Of a DNA stretch of 64,000 nt, positions 54,736-63,040 are shown piece after piece; within the stretch, counting starts at the first letter, position 1; every line of letters begins with the position of its first letter. Made by a program: the position numbers and the translations under genes. Under the pieces are notes generated by a model. That model saw only the letters and a program-made list of their open reading frames with translations, was not told where the DNA came from and made no database searches. Origin of the DNA: Sulfurospirillum_A sp029027265 (GTDB lineage: Bacteria > Campylobacterota > Campylobacteria > Campylobacterales > Sulfurospirillaceae); assembly GCA_029027265.1 (NCBI GenBank), contig CP093061.1, positions 1,054,001-1,118,000 on the forward strand, read 5' to 3'.

Positions 54736-55358
54736 GCATTATTAATTTCGAAAATTAATGGGAATGCTTGTTTTATAGTCAGCTTGTATGGTTGGTTTTT
54801 ATAGTAAAACCTTTTAGAAAATGAATTATAATTAGATTCACTGATTTCAAAACTTTTATATGTTTCCTCATTAGGTAAAGTAATATCAAAGGTAATATAT
54901 TTTTTTCCAATTTGATAAAATCCTTTTGATTCAATTCTCAATTTTAATTTTTCATCATACCAAAAATCTTCATTTCCAAGTTTTATTGTTATTGGTGTTT
55001 TGATACTTGTTAGTTCTAAATATTTATTTTTTAGCTTATTATATTCTGATTTTAGAATATAATTATTACTAATATCAGTTTTTTTAATATAATCTTCTAG
55101 TACAATATTCTCTATACTTTTGGAACTAGATACTGATGACTTTAGAAAATCATATTTATTTTTTATTTCTGTTAATTCTTTTTTTGGTATATACTTATTT
55201 TGTAATTTAACTTTTGTAATATAAGTATTTTCACTAACTAAATCAATATTAAAAAGTTCTTTTATTGATGCTGACACAGTAATTGTCCCAACAATAGCTG
55301 CACCTATTAATTTTATACAAGTTGCATTTAGAATTTCTCTATTCTCATTATTTGACAT
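54732..55358 (-). CDS. Single-pass membrane protein (cassette)
   Basis: 208 residues: a helix at about 12-30 (LIGAAIVGTITVSASI), a Lys-rich helical stalk with repeated (K/T)NKY motifs (KLQNKYIPKKELTEIKNKYDF, YNKLKNKYLELT), then a beta-rich C-terminus (FWYDEKLKLRIESKGFY). Unknown family. First gene of the main array counted from its upstream side. Confidence 0.5.
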   Translation of the reverse strand: MSNNENREILNATCIKLIGAAIVGTITVSASIKELFNIDLVSENTYITKVKLQNKYIPKKELTEIKNKYDFLKSSVSSSKSIENIVLEDYIKKTDISNNYILKSEYNKLKNKYLELTSIKTPITIKLGNEDFWYDEKLKLRIESKGFYQIGKKYITFDITLPNEETYKSFEISESNYNSFSKRFYYKNQPYKLTIKQAFPLIFEINNA

Positions 55359-55384
55359 TTATTAAATTCTCCATTTATTTATAA

Positions 55385-55548
55385 TGATAACGGCGAAGCT
55401 GAGCTTCATTAATGTGTATGTCGGAAAATTCGCTTGCGATTTTCTGAGATAGACCTTGATGTGAGACTCCTGCCATTTGTTGTATGTAGCGAAGCGGAAT
55501 ACGACAAATGGTTGGTGGCTCGTTTAGAGCTCAGCTTCGCCGTTGCAC
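55385..55548 (-). repeat. Compound attC-like site, 164 bp
   Basis: TGATAACGGCGAAGCTGAGCT at the left (55385 on) is complementary to AGCTCAGCTTCGCCGTTGCAC at the right (ending 55548). Inside are two smaller hairpins, around TCGGAAAATTCGC and around GCCATTTGTTGTA/TACGACAAATGG, so it may be two fused sites. This site closes the array's upstream end. Confidence 0.65.
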
Positions 55549-55581
55549 GTTTCCGCAAAGCGGGAACGTGCAACTATTTAT

Positions 55582-55600
55582 TCAACGAACATCATAGCAC
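55582..55600 (-). promoter_or_regulatory. Shared promoter-like sequence, copy 1
   Basis: On the minus strand GTGCTATGATGTTCGTTGA, with TATGAT as a minus-10 candidate. Nearly identical sequences lie at 58821-58839 and 62174-62192, each upstream of a minus-strand accessory gene. May drive the main array. Confidence 0.45.
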
Positions 55601-55991
55601 AAACACCTCTATTTTTAACAATTAGCTCACATAATAAATGTCACTTATATATGGCTTAAAAAGCTTAAAAGAAGGGCTTTAGTAAAAATAGTTATTGATT
55701 TTAATAAGTTTTCTTAAAAAAACAGTATCCTTTTAACTACTAAAATAGCAAATAACAGAACACTTTGTATTGTTATTTGTTAAATATCGTATTAAAAGAA
55801 CATAATGTTTCTTAAGGGAATTTCTAAAAATTCATATTAAATCCAAAATCATCTACAAATGCTGGTTGAGGCGTTGGATCTAACTTTTCTGCTTGCATAC
55901 TTTTTGTCTAACTTCAATTAACTAGTGCAAATTTTTTTACCATATAAACTTTTATCTAAAGTTTTTTTAGGTGTCTTGACAACCAAAGAGA

Positions 55992-56120
55992 ATGATAAGC
56001 AAACCACTTGAAACTGAAATACTAGATACGGTAATAGTTATACCACTTTTTACTGTAATTCAACCAAACACAACACCATATAGATTTCATATAAGATTAA
56101 GAGATAATTTAAACTTTTAA
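55992..56120 (+). pseudogene. MazF-like toxin remnant
   Basis: Forty-two residues: MISKPLETEILDTVIVIPLF, then TPYRFHIRLRDNLNF. It matches the middle of the intact MazF-like toxin at 58865 (ILDTVIVIPLSTQLIDDMLPYRLRL). Opposite strand to the arrays and overlapping the glnS 3' end. A leftover of another toxin-antitoxin module. Confidence 0.6.
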
Positions 56121-58343
56121 CCTCTTAGCCACAAGCTCATTCACAACTTTTGGGTTTGCTTTGCCACCTGTTGTTTTTAGAACTTGTCCGACAAAGAAAC
56201 CTAGAAGTTTAGTGTTACCTGCTTTAAACTTAGCAACATTATCTGGATTTTTTGCAATTATTTCATCAATAATAGGCTTTAGTTTTGAAGGATCACTTAT
56301 TTGCACAAGTCCATTAGATTCAACTATTTGTGTCGGATTTTCACCAGATTTTACCATTTCTTCAAATACTTGCTTAGAAATTTTATTTGAAATTGTACTA
56401 TCATCAACCATTTTAACAAGCTCAGCTATCTGTTTTGCACTGAATTTTAAATTAGCTGAATCTTTTAACTCCCTAGCTACATCATTAGCCACAATATTAG
56501 CTATACTTATTGGACTATTTAGCACAGACAGAGTTTCTTTATAAAAATGTGAAAGTTGTTCATCTTTAGCTAAAATATTAGATATTTCATTATTTAGATT
56601 AAGCTCTTTAGTGTACTTGTTAAAAAGTGTTTGCTCGATTTCATTCATGGGAGCTATTTCACCCTCAACTTGTACTTTTTTTGTTTGAGGTTTAGTAGAT
56701 TTTTTCTTTTTAGCCCAAGAGTCTTTTAGCCCAACAATTTTGTTAAATACAGGGTTTTCATCTGTGTAGTCAATAGGGTCAGCATAAAAATATCCTTGTC
56801 TTTCAAATTGGAATCTCTCGTCAGGTCTTTTGGTAATTATAGCTGGCTCAACAAAAGCATTTTTAATAACTTTTAAAGAATTTGGGTTTATATCTTCAAC
56901 TCCCTCAGGAGCTTCACAAGTAAATAGTTTGTCATAGAGTCTTACTTCTGCTGTTTTAGCGTGTTCTACACTCACCCATTGAATAGCACTTTTGACCTTG
57001 ATACCGCTACTGTCTGAACCACTTTTAGATTCAGGATGATACTCTACTTTTAGTTCTATTATATTGCCATTAGCGTCTTTAACTACTTCTTTACATGTAA
57101 TGATAAAGCCGTGCTTAAGGCGTACCGGTTGTTCAGGTGTAAGACGAAAGTAGCCCTTTGGAGGATTTTCCATAAAGTCATTACGCTCAATATAAATCTC
57201 TGAAGAAAAAGGTAGTTTTCTTGAACCCTCTTTAGGTACATCATGCGGGTAGTATGAAGCATCAATTTCTTCATAACCATCATAGTTTTCTATTGTTACT
57301 TTTAGTGGGTCAAGCACACACATAACACGAGGCACTTTTTTATTTAAATCATCTCTAATACAAAATTCTAGCTGCGAAACATCAACCATTGAGTTTGCTT
57401 TTGCTATGCCTATTTGGTCACAGAAATTCAAAATAGATTCTGGTGTATATCCTCTTCTTTTGTACGCAGCAATAGTAGGCAGACGAGGATCATCCCAACC
57501 GTTAACAAGCCCTGCTTTAACCAATTCTAAAAGCTTTCTTTTACTCATAACAGTGTAGTTAATGCCTAGACGTGCAAACTCATGTTGGTAAGGGCGAGGT
57601 AGCTTAAGCTCAAGGGAATCAAGTACCCAGTCGTAGATAGCACGGTTGTTTTCAAACTCTAGCGTACATATGGAGTGAGAAACTCCTTCAATATAGTCAG
57701 ACAAGCAATGTGCAAAGTCATACATTGGGTAAACAGACCAATCATTTCCTGTCCTAAAATGATGAGCATGTCTGATTCTATATAAAAGAGGATCTCGCAT
57801 TTTCATATTAGCTGCACTCATATCAATCTTAGCTCTAAGAACGTGTTTACCATCTTTAAACTCACCATTTTTCATTCTCTCAAAAAGGTCTAAATTTTCT
57901 TCAACAGAACGTTCGGCATATTTGCTACGTTTTCCTATTTCTTTAACGCCTCCACGGTACTCACGAATTTCTTCTTCTGTTAAGCTATCAACGTATGCAT
58001 TACCCATTTTTATAAGTTCAATTGCATAATCGTATATGCGAGGGAAATAATCAGATGTAAAGTATGTATTCTCACCCTTGTCAAATCCAAGCCACTCTAC
58101 AGCATCTTGAAGAGCCTCAACATATTTAGTGTCTTCTTTAGTCGGATTGGTATCATCCATTCTTAGGTTGCAGTGTCCATTATAGTCACGTGCAATTCCA
58201 AAGTTTATACAGATAGACTTAGCGTGTCCAATGTGTGGAAAGCCATTAGGCTCTGGAGGAAATCGTGTGATAATCTCTTTATATTTGCCAGACTTTAAGT
58301 CTTCGCTAACAATCGTACGTAAAAAATCTTTGCTTTTATTCAA
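56109..58343 (-). CDS. glnS: Glutaminyl-tRNA synthetase fused to a YqeY domain
   Basis: 744 residues. The class I core has PPEPNGFPHIGHAKS (HIGH, about 26-40), and VMSKRKL (KMSKS equivalent, about 265). The two beta-barrel anticodon domains follow (to about 545), then, after a Lys-rich linker, a YqeY/GatB-like helical domain (ELNLNNEISNILAKDEQLSHFY to the end) that probably binds tRNA. It charges tRNA-Gln directly, making the Glu-tRNA-Gln amidation route dispensable. It lies between two cassette segments, has one TACATGTA copy, and all signatures are intact. Confidence 0.92.
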   Translation of the reverse strand: MNKSKDFLRTIVSEDLKSGKYKEIITRFPPEPNGFPHIGHAKSICINFGIARDYNGHCNLRMDDTNPTKEDTKYVEALQDAVEWLGFDKGENTYFTSDYFPRIYDYAIELIKMGNAYVDSLTEEEIREYRGGVKEIGKRSKYAERSVEENLDLFERMKNGEFKDGKHVLRAKIDMSAANMKMRDPLLYRIRHAHHFRTGNDWSVYPMYDFAHCLSDYIEGVSHSICTLEFENNRAIYDWVLDSLELKLPRPYQHEFARLGINYTVMSKRKLLELVKAGLVNGWDDPRLPTIAAYKRRGYTPESILNFCDQIGIAKANSMVDVSQLEFCIRDDLNKKVPRVMCVLDPLKVTIENYDGYEEIDASYYPHDVPKEGSRKLPFSSEIYIERNDFMENPPKGYFRLTPEQPVRLKHGFIITCKEVVKDANGNIIELKVEYHPESKSGSDSSGIKVKSAIQWVSVEHAKTAEVRLYDKLFTCEAPEGVEDINPNSLKVIKNAFVEPAIITKRPDERFQFERQGYFYADPIDYTDENPVFNKIVGLKDSWAKKKKSTKPQTKKVQVEGEIAPMNEIEQTLFNKYTKELNLNNEISNILAKDEQLSHFYKETLSVLNSPISIANIVANDVARELKDSANLKFSAKQIAELVKMVDDSTISNKISKQVFEEMVKSGENPTQIVESNGLVQISDPSKLKPIIDEIIAKNPDNVAKFKAGNTKLLGFFVGQVLKTTGGKANPKVVNELVAKRLKV

Positions 58344-58414
58344 TTCTATTATCCTGATTTTTTTGCATTATATCTTTTTTTAGGTTAATAAATGGTTTAT
58401 CTTTTACTTGCAAT

Positions 58415-58807
58415 TCAAACGGTGGTTTTTCCGTTTTTGTTAGTTTTTTTAGAGAATTCTTCAGGCCAACCTTTTGTTGTTCCATAAATTAATAAAATTC
58501 CAACCATTGTTCCAATAGGAAATCCAAAAAGCATTAAAACTCCTAAAATTATTGTTGTAATCCTTGCCCATTTTTTTTGCGTCAATAAGCCTTTTGAAGT
58601 AAAATGTAATAATATTGCTAAAAACAATCCCCCAAAAGCACCAAGAAGTTTTCAACTCAACAACATAGACATCATCGCAAGTTCAGGTTCTATTGTAAGT
58701 CCATAAATAAAATATCCAAATAAGACAACAAATATTATAATATTTATCCAAGTTATAAATTGAAGTACAATAATATTCAATGCAAGTGATGTTGGTTTTT
58801 TATTCAT
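58415..58807 (-). pseudogene. Four-helix membrane protein with an in-frame TGA
   Basis: From ATG 58807 (AAGGAATAAA upstream) MNKKPTSLALNIIVLQFITW opens a protein with about four helices. It runs 51 codons to TGA at 58651-58653 (MSMLLS, stop, KLLGAFGGLFLAILLH) and then continues in frame to 58415. TGG for TGA would give Trp at a plausible membrane position. A shorter product could start downstream of the TGA. No attC belongs to it; it lies just upstream of glnS with a shared promoter-like sequence ahead. Confidence 0.55.
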
Positions 58808-58820
58808 TTTATTCCTTTTG

Positions 58821-58839
58821 TCAACGAACACTATAACAC
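58821..58839 (-). promoter_or_regulatory. Shared promoter-like sequence, copy 2
   Basis: Minus strand GTGTTATAGTGTTCGTTGA with TATAGT, 14 bp before the ATG of the membrane protein at 58415-58807. An AAGGAAT Shine-Dalgarno lies between, so transcription could start only just ahead of the ribosome site. Confidence 0.5.
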
Positions 58840-58864
58840 TTGTAACTTGAATTTAAAACTCAAA

Positions 58865-59200
58865 TTAAAAATTTTCACAAAGATTTTTAATAATTAATTT
58901 ATATTCATCATCTGTAATTTTAGCTATTTTTGAAGTTACTCTTTTTTTAGATATAGTTCTTATATGGTTTATAAGTATGTCCGAATCTTTTTCCAATTTG
59001 CCTCTTTTTGATAATCTTAATCTATAAGGTAACATATCATCAATTAGTTGAGTAGATAATGGTATTACAATAACAGTATCTAAGATTTGATTTTCATCAT
59101 CATTTGAAATGACAATACAAGGTCTTATTTTTCCTACTTCATCACCTTTTTTAGGATTTAGATTTATGCCAACTATGTCACATCTATTTAAGTCCATCAT
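58865..59200 (-). CDS. MazF/PemK-family mRNA interferase toxin
   Basis: About 111 residues. DIVGINLNPKKGDEVGKIRPCIVISND (about 6-32) has the MazF catalytic Arg region, and TVIVIPLSTQLIDDMLPYRLRL and LINHIRTISKKRV are the other conserved blocks. MazF cleaves mRNA at specific short sequences. Overlaps the antitoxin end. A related remnant lies at 55992. Confidence 0.88.
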   Translation of the reverse strand: MMDLNRCDIVGINLNPKKGDEVGKIRPCIVISNDDENQILDTVIVIPLSTQLIDDMLPYRLRLSKRGKLEKDSDILINHIRTISKKRVTSKIAKITDDEYKLIIKNLCENF

Positions 59201-59432
59201 CAACTCCAATTTCTAGAAATTCTAAATCTTGATATTGTTTTAAGTTTTTAAGTTTTGTTATTTTTTCTTGATGTTCTATTTTTTGTATTACCTCAGAAAT
59301 AATGTCTTCATATTTTGAAGATATAAAATATCCAATATCTATATGCTTTCTCTTATCTACTATTTTAGATATTGTCATTTGTTTAAATAATGATGGTTGA
59401 GTTTGTAATGCTGTAATGCCATATTCAATCAT
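59184..59432 (-). CDS. Antitoxin paired with the MazF-like toxin
   Basis: Eighty-two residues (MIEYGITALQTQPSLFKQMT, EVIQKIEHQEKITKLKNLKQY). The start ALQTQPSLF and its position fit the Phd-like antitoxins often paired with MazF homologues. The gene overlaps the toxin start by 17 bp. Confidence 0.7.
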   Translation of the reverse strand: MIEYGITALQTQPSLFKQMTISKIVDKRKHIDIGYFISSKYEDIISEVIQKIEHQEKITKLKNLKQYQDLEFLEIGVDDGLK

Positions 59433-59526
59433 TTTTAATCCTAATATTTTATTTCTTATAGATTATAATATAAGTTATATAATAGCTTACTGAAAACTTT
59501 TAGATTAATTTTAATATTATTTTGAA

Positions 59527-59596
59527 TGGTAACGTTTTTTGTGAGCGATAATTTTCCCGTTAGGGCAAATTATTGTGTTAATCGTAGTTGTTATCT
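59527..59596 (-). repeat. attC site, 70 bp
   Basis: TGGTAAC (59527-59533) to GTTATCT (59590-59596), core GTGAGCGATAATTTTCCCG and GGGCAAATTATTG as in the array sites at 53471 and 60166. The YoeB toxin stop touches the right box. It shows the second array segment belongs to the same system. Confidence 0.88.
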
Positions 59597-59865
59597 TATT
59601 CTCCGTAATGAGTCCACATTCTTGATATTTTAACAAGTTTCTCATTTTCAATAACTTCATAAACTATTCGATGTTTAATATTTATTCTACGTGAGAAAGA
59701 ACCAGTTAAGTTTCCAACTAGTTTTTCATATGGAGGTGGTTTTTGAAATGGATTATTTTTAATAAGTTCAATTAACTCTTTTGCTTTTTTATCTAAAGAA
59801 GCAGATGAAAGTTTTTTAGCATCTTTTAAAGCTTGTTTGGAATAAGTGACTTTGTAAGTTACCAT
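59596..59865 (-). CDS. Txe/YoeB-family toxin
   Basis: Eighty-nine residues with YSKQALKDAKKL, PPPYEKLVGNLTGSFSRRINIKHRIVYEV and the terminal SRMWTHYG. The conserved Glu, Arg, His and Tyr of YoeB are all present in this last part. It is a ribosome-dependent mRNA interferase. Overlaps the antitoxin end. Confidence 0.9.
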   Translation of the reverse strand: MVTYKVTYSKQALKDAKKLSSASLDKKAKELIELIKNNPFQKPPPYEKLVGNLTGSFSRRINIKHRIVYEVIENEKLVKISRMWTHYGE

Positions 59866-60104
59866 TCAATATTTTCACTAAATTCACTATTAGGAGCATC
59901 CATAGCCTCTTTTATAGAAGTTGCCATCCCTGGAATAGAGTTTAAAAATAAGGTCTCTTCAATTGCATTCCAATCTTCTTCACAAAGCATTACAACATTG
60001 TTTCTTTTTCCAGTAATCATAATAGGTTGATGTGTTTGTGCTGTTTCATCCATTATTTTATAAATATTTGTTCTAGCCTGACTTACTGTCATTACTTTTG
60101 TCAT
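59859..60104 (-). CDS. YefM/Phd-family antitoxin
   Basis: Eighty-one residues: MTVSQARTNIYKIMDETAQTHQPIMITGKRNNVVMLCEEDWNAIEETLFL, a typical YefM DNA-binding and dimer domain, then the acidic tail that binds YoeB (ENIEW). AAGGA lies ahead of the ATG. Pair intact. Confidence 0.92.
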   Translation of the reverse strand: MTKVMTVSQARTNIYKIMDETAQTHQPIMITGKRNNVVMLCEEDWNAIEETLFLNSIPGMATSIKEAMDAPNSEFSENIEW

Positions 60105-60165
60105 AATTAATCCTTTTTACTATGGTACCTAATGTCGTACGATTAGTCAAGTCTCTATAGATGAG

Positions 60166-60234
60166 AGATAAGGACTTTCGTGAGCGATAATTTACCGATA
60201 GGGTAAATTATTAGTCTCCTCGTATTTGTTAGAT
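60166..60234 (-). repeat. attC site, 69 bp, degenerate left box
   Basis: AGATAAG (60166-60172; AAG where AAC is expected) to GTTAGAT (60228-60234), with the core CGTGAGCGATAATTTACCG and AGGGTAAATTATTAGTCTC. It closes the NERD-helicase cassette. Confidence 0.75.
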
Positions 60235-60272
60235 GCTTGTAAATTAAACACTAGCCTTTTTTGACTATTTAG

Positions 60273-62100
60273 TTACCAACTTTTTCCGTATTCAGCTAGT
60301 TCATCTGCACATGATACAACTGTTAAATAGCTACCTTTGGAATCTTTTTTTAATCTAGTTAAACCTGCATATATTAATGAGAGTGACTTTTTATCAACAG
60401 CATTGCCAATATAAATGACTATTGTTTTTGACTCCCATCCTTTAAAACTATGTAATGTTGTAGCTTTAATACGAGCATCTCCCATATAAAATCCCATCTT
60501 TTTTCTACGAGATTCTTGAAGATTAGTGTCATAAGTATGTACAGTTTTAATACCTTTTAATCCAAGCTTAGTAATAACTTCTAAGCCTTTCTTTGTGCTA
60601 TCACATAAAAAAGTAATATCTGGAATAGCAATTATAGCTTTTGGATTACTTGCTAGTGCTAAAAGTTCACTTGTTATTACAGTAGTAGAATCATTTATAT
60701 TAGTTTGCACCCATTTTAAGGTACAAGGGTATAAGTCTAGCTCAACTTGAGCAGATATAGGCAAATCAATTTTTCCTTTAGGAAGAAAATTATCTGCAAA
60801 CTTACTTAAATGCGTTAATAAGCAAGGAGGTAACCTGTGACTAATCTTCAACTCTGCCCAAGGACCAGAAAATCCAGCTCCTGACATTGCTTCATCAGTC
60901 CAAGATTGTGCAGTATCATATATATCTTGTGTGGCATCTGCAACTAACAGCATTTCACCATCTTCTTTACACACTTGCCTTAAACAATTCCACCAGTTTG
61001 GTAAAAAGTCTTGTCCTTCATCTACCAATACAGCATCATACTTTTGTGTGATGCATTCACTGTTTTGAAGTATTAAGGAAACTAAGTCAGGTAATGTAAA
61101 ACTTAAGACTTTACCTAAGCTATTTGACCAATCTAAATTATCATATTCTTCAATATTATCATTTTCTTGGCAAACTCTTTTACACCAAGAATGAAAATTT
61201 AACCAAGTGATATCTTTTCTAGTCTTGCCAGAAGACTGAGGCCAACGAACAGCTATATCCATTAAATAATGCAATAAAGTTATATTAAATGTAACAACAA
61301 GTACTTGTTTACCTTGTCCTAAAAGTTCAGCGGCTCTAGCCGCTAACACAAGTGATTTTCCTGAACCTGCAGCTCCATTTATTCTACGGTAACCAGATTT
61401 TGTTCTTGACCTAACATAAGTTTGTTGTTCAGTATCTAGTGTAATCGGTTCTCGTTGTGAAGAAGAAAAGTTTGGTTCAACTAGCCAACTTCGTAAATCA
61501 TTTGCTAATGTTTCATTCATATATTTTGAATATTGTCTTTTAGTAGCAGGAAAGATGCTATTTAAATTATTCGCTTCTAATGATTCTATCCCAGTTAATG
61601 GATAGTATTCAGGATAAATATCCATTTTTCTATAAGAAAGACTTTTTTCAAATAACTGCTTAAGTTCATTTTCTTTAGCATAAGGGAATATTATTCCTGC
61701 TGTTATTACAGCAAATCCAGCTTTTTGTTCTAGCCTAGGACAATACAGTTCATGAAGTTCTTTTATATATATATATTTTTTCTATTGGATTGTTTTTTTG
61801 TATTGAGAACTGTATGCCATCTTTTGTAGCTAATAGTATGGGAGGTCTTCCATCCCTCGCTTCAACTGTATAGGTCATTTTATTTAGTCTCCAGTCCTTT
61901 ATTTCAAAAACTGCAATGCCTACTCTTGGATGAAGTAAAACAAAGTCTGGGCGTAGCCCATTTAAATGTGGCTGAATATAGATTTCCCAATCAATAGGAA
62001 GAAGCGAATTAAATAAGTTAAATACCTGCAATTCACCTGGTTCTAGTTTTTGCCTTAAGTTTCCAAACTCTGAAATTGGTGGAGAAACAATTCGTGACAT
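60273..62100 (-). pseudogene. NERD nuclease-UvrD-like helicase, frameshift in a TA repeat
   Basis: The first frame (62100-61750) is a NERD domain: LRPDFVLLHPRVGIAVFEIKDW with the acidic and Lys residues of a PD-(D/E)xK-like core. It shifts in a (TA)6 tract at 61764-61776; the second frame goes on with KELHELYCPRLEQK to a superfamily I helicase: Walker A GAAGSGKSLVLAARA, VLVDEGQDF (motif II), HRLPP, and ATTLHSFKGWE with a VYAGLTR-like end. Joined length about 608 residues. Such NERD-helicases are associated with defence and DNA repair. It is the largest gene in the cassette segments. Confidence 0.75.
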
Positions 62101-62173
62101 GATAAATATCCTTCAAATAAAAAGTATTTTAGTTTAAAATAATAACGTGCTGGAATGGTGTCTAACTGTTTAT

Positions 62174-62192
62174 TTAGCGAACATTATAACAC
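62174..62192 (-). promoter_or_regulatory. Shared promoter-like sequence, copy 3
   Basis: Minus strand GTGTTATAATGTTCGCTAA, with a perfect TATAAT. It is followed in that direction by GTTAGAC (62158-62164), an attC/attI-type box, and then the NERD-helicase gene. Position and content recall an integron cassette promoter next to a recombination site. Confidence 0.55.
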
Positions 62193-62299
62193 ACTTGGTC
62201 CTTATTTAATAAGCACCAAGCATAAATGCTATTTTTAGCAATTCCATTATATGATTTTGGATTATAATTTTTTTTGGTAAATGATGGTAATATTACATT

Positions 62300-62938
62300 A
62301 TGAATAGAATTAAAGAAATACCATTTTTTTCACATTTATGTGAAGATGGTCTAAAAAAACTAAAAGCTATATCAACTATAAAAAAGTACAACTCAAAAGA
62401 GATACTTTTTTTTGAGGGTGAAGAGCCAAAGCATTTACATGTACTACTTGATGGTGTGGTAAGACTTTACAAAACTAACCATAAAGGTAACCAAATATTT
62501 TTACATCAGTTTTTGCCAATTAGCCTCATAGCAGAGCTAGCAAACTTTGAAAACATACCTTATCCTGCAACAGCAGAGTTTACATGTAGAGGTGAAGTTC
62601 TTAGGATTGATTATAAAAAACTAGAAGAGGGTTTCTTTAAAAATCCAGAACTTTCTTTTAAAATTATAAAATCACTTGCAGGAAAACTTAAGATTATGAG
62701 TGAAGTAGTAACAAATGAAATAGTTTTAACTTCAGAAGGAAAAATAGCAAAGTTTTTAGTAGAAAATGGAGAATTTTTTAGGAGTTTAAAAAACACAAAA
62801 GTAGCATCACTTCTAAATCTAACACCAGAAACTCTTTCTCGAACTCTTACAAAGTTCAAAAAACGAGGTCTCATAAGGGTAGATGAAGATTTTGAAGTTT
62901 TAAATTTAGATGAATTAGTAGAGATGTATGCGAACTAA
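62300..62938 (+). CDS. Crp/Fnr-family transcription regulator
   Basis: 212 residues: cyclic-nucleotide-binding-like beta barrel (KEILFFEGEEPKHLHVLLDGVVRLYK, about 35-60), a dimer helix, and a winged HTH with KVASLLNLTPETLSRTLTKFKKRGLI (about 167-192). No N-terminal Cys cluster of FNR, so it is not an oxygen-sensing FNR; such regulators in Campylobacterota (for example NssR-like) answer nitrosative or other stress. Two TACATGTA copies are inside. An FNR-like palindrome lies 1 kb downstream. Confidence 0.85.
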   Translation: MNRIKEIPFFSHLCEDGLKKLKAISTIKKYNSKEILFFEGEEPKHLHVLLDGVVRLYKTNHKGNQIFLHQFLPISLIAELANFENIPYPATAEFTCRGEVLRIDYKKLEEGFFKNPELSFKIIKSLAGKLKIMSEVVTNEIVLTSEGKIAKFLVENGEFFRSLKNTKVASLLNLTPETLSRTLTKFKKRGLIRVDEDFEVLNLDELVEMYAN

Positions 62939-63040
62939 TTGGTTAAAACATCATAGGATAAATTCACAGGATAATGCTTTCGCACAGTTCTAATTTCTTA
63001 CATGTAGACTCACAAATTTATTTACATGTAAAGGAAACAA

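Larger units (their letters stand above)
55359..56108. other. Intergenic region between the main array and glnS
   Basis: 750 bp. It holds the compound attC (55385-55548), hairpin copy 3 (55540-55575), the shared promoter-like sequence (55582-55600), a short unsupported ORF reading MQAEKLDPTPQPAFV near 55905-55830 on the minus strand, and a MazF remnant on the plus strand. I see no complete gene. Confidence 0.7.

Noticed and set aside
55440..55625. 63-residue plus-strand ORF
   Set aside because: It is a translation of the compound attC and the hairpin copy 3.
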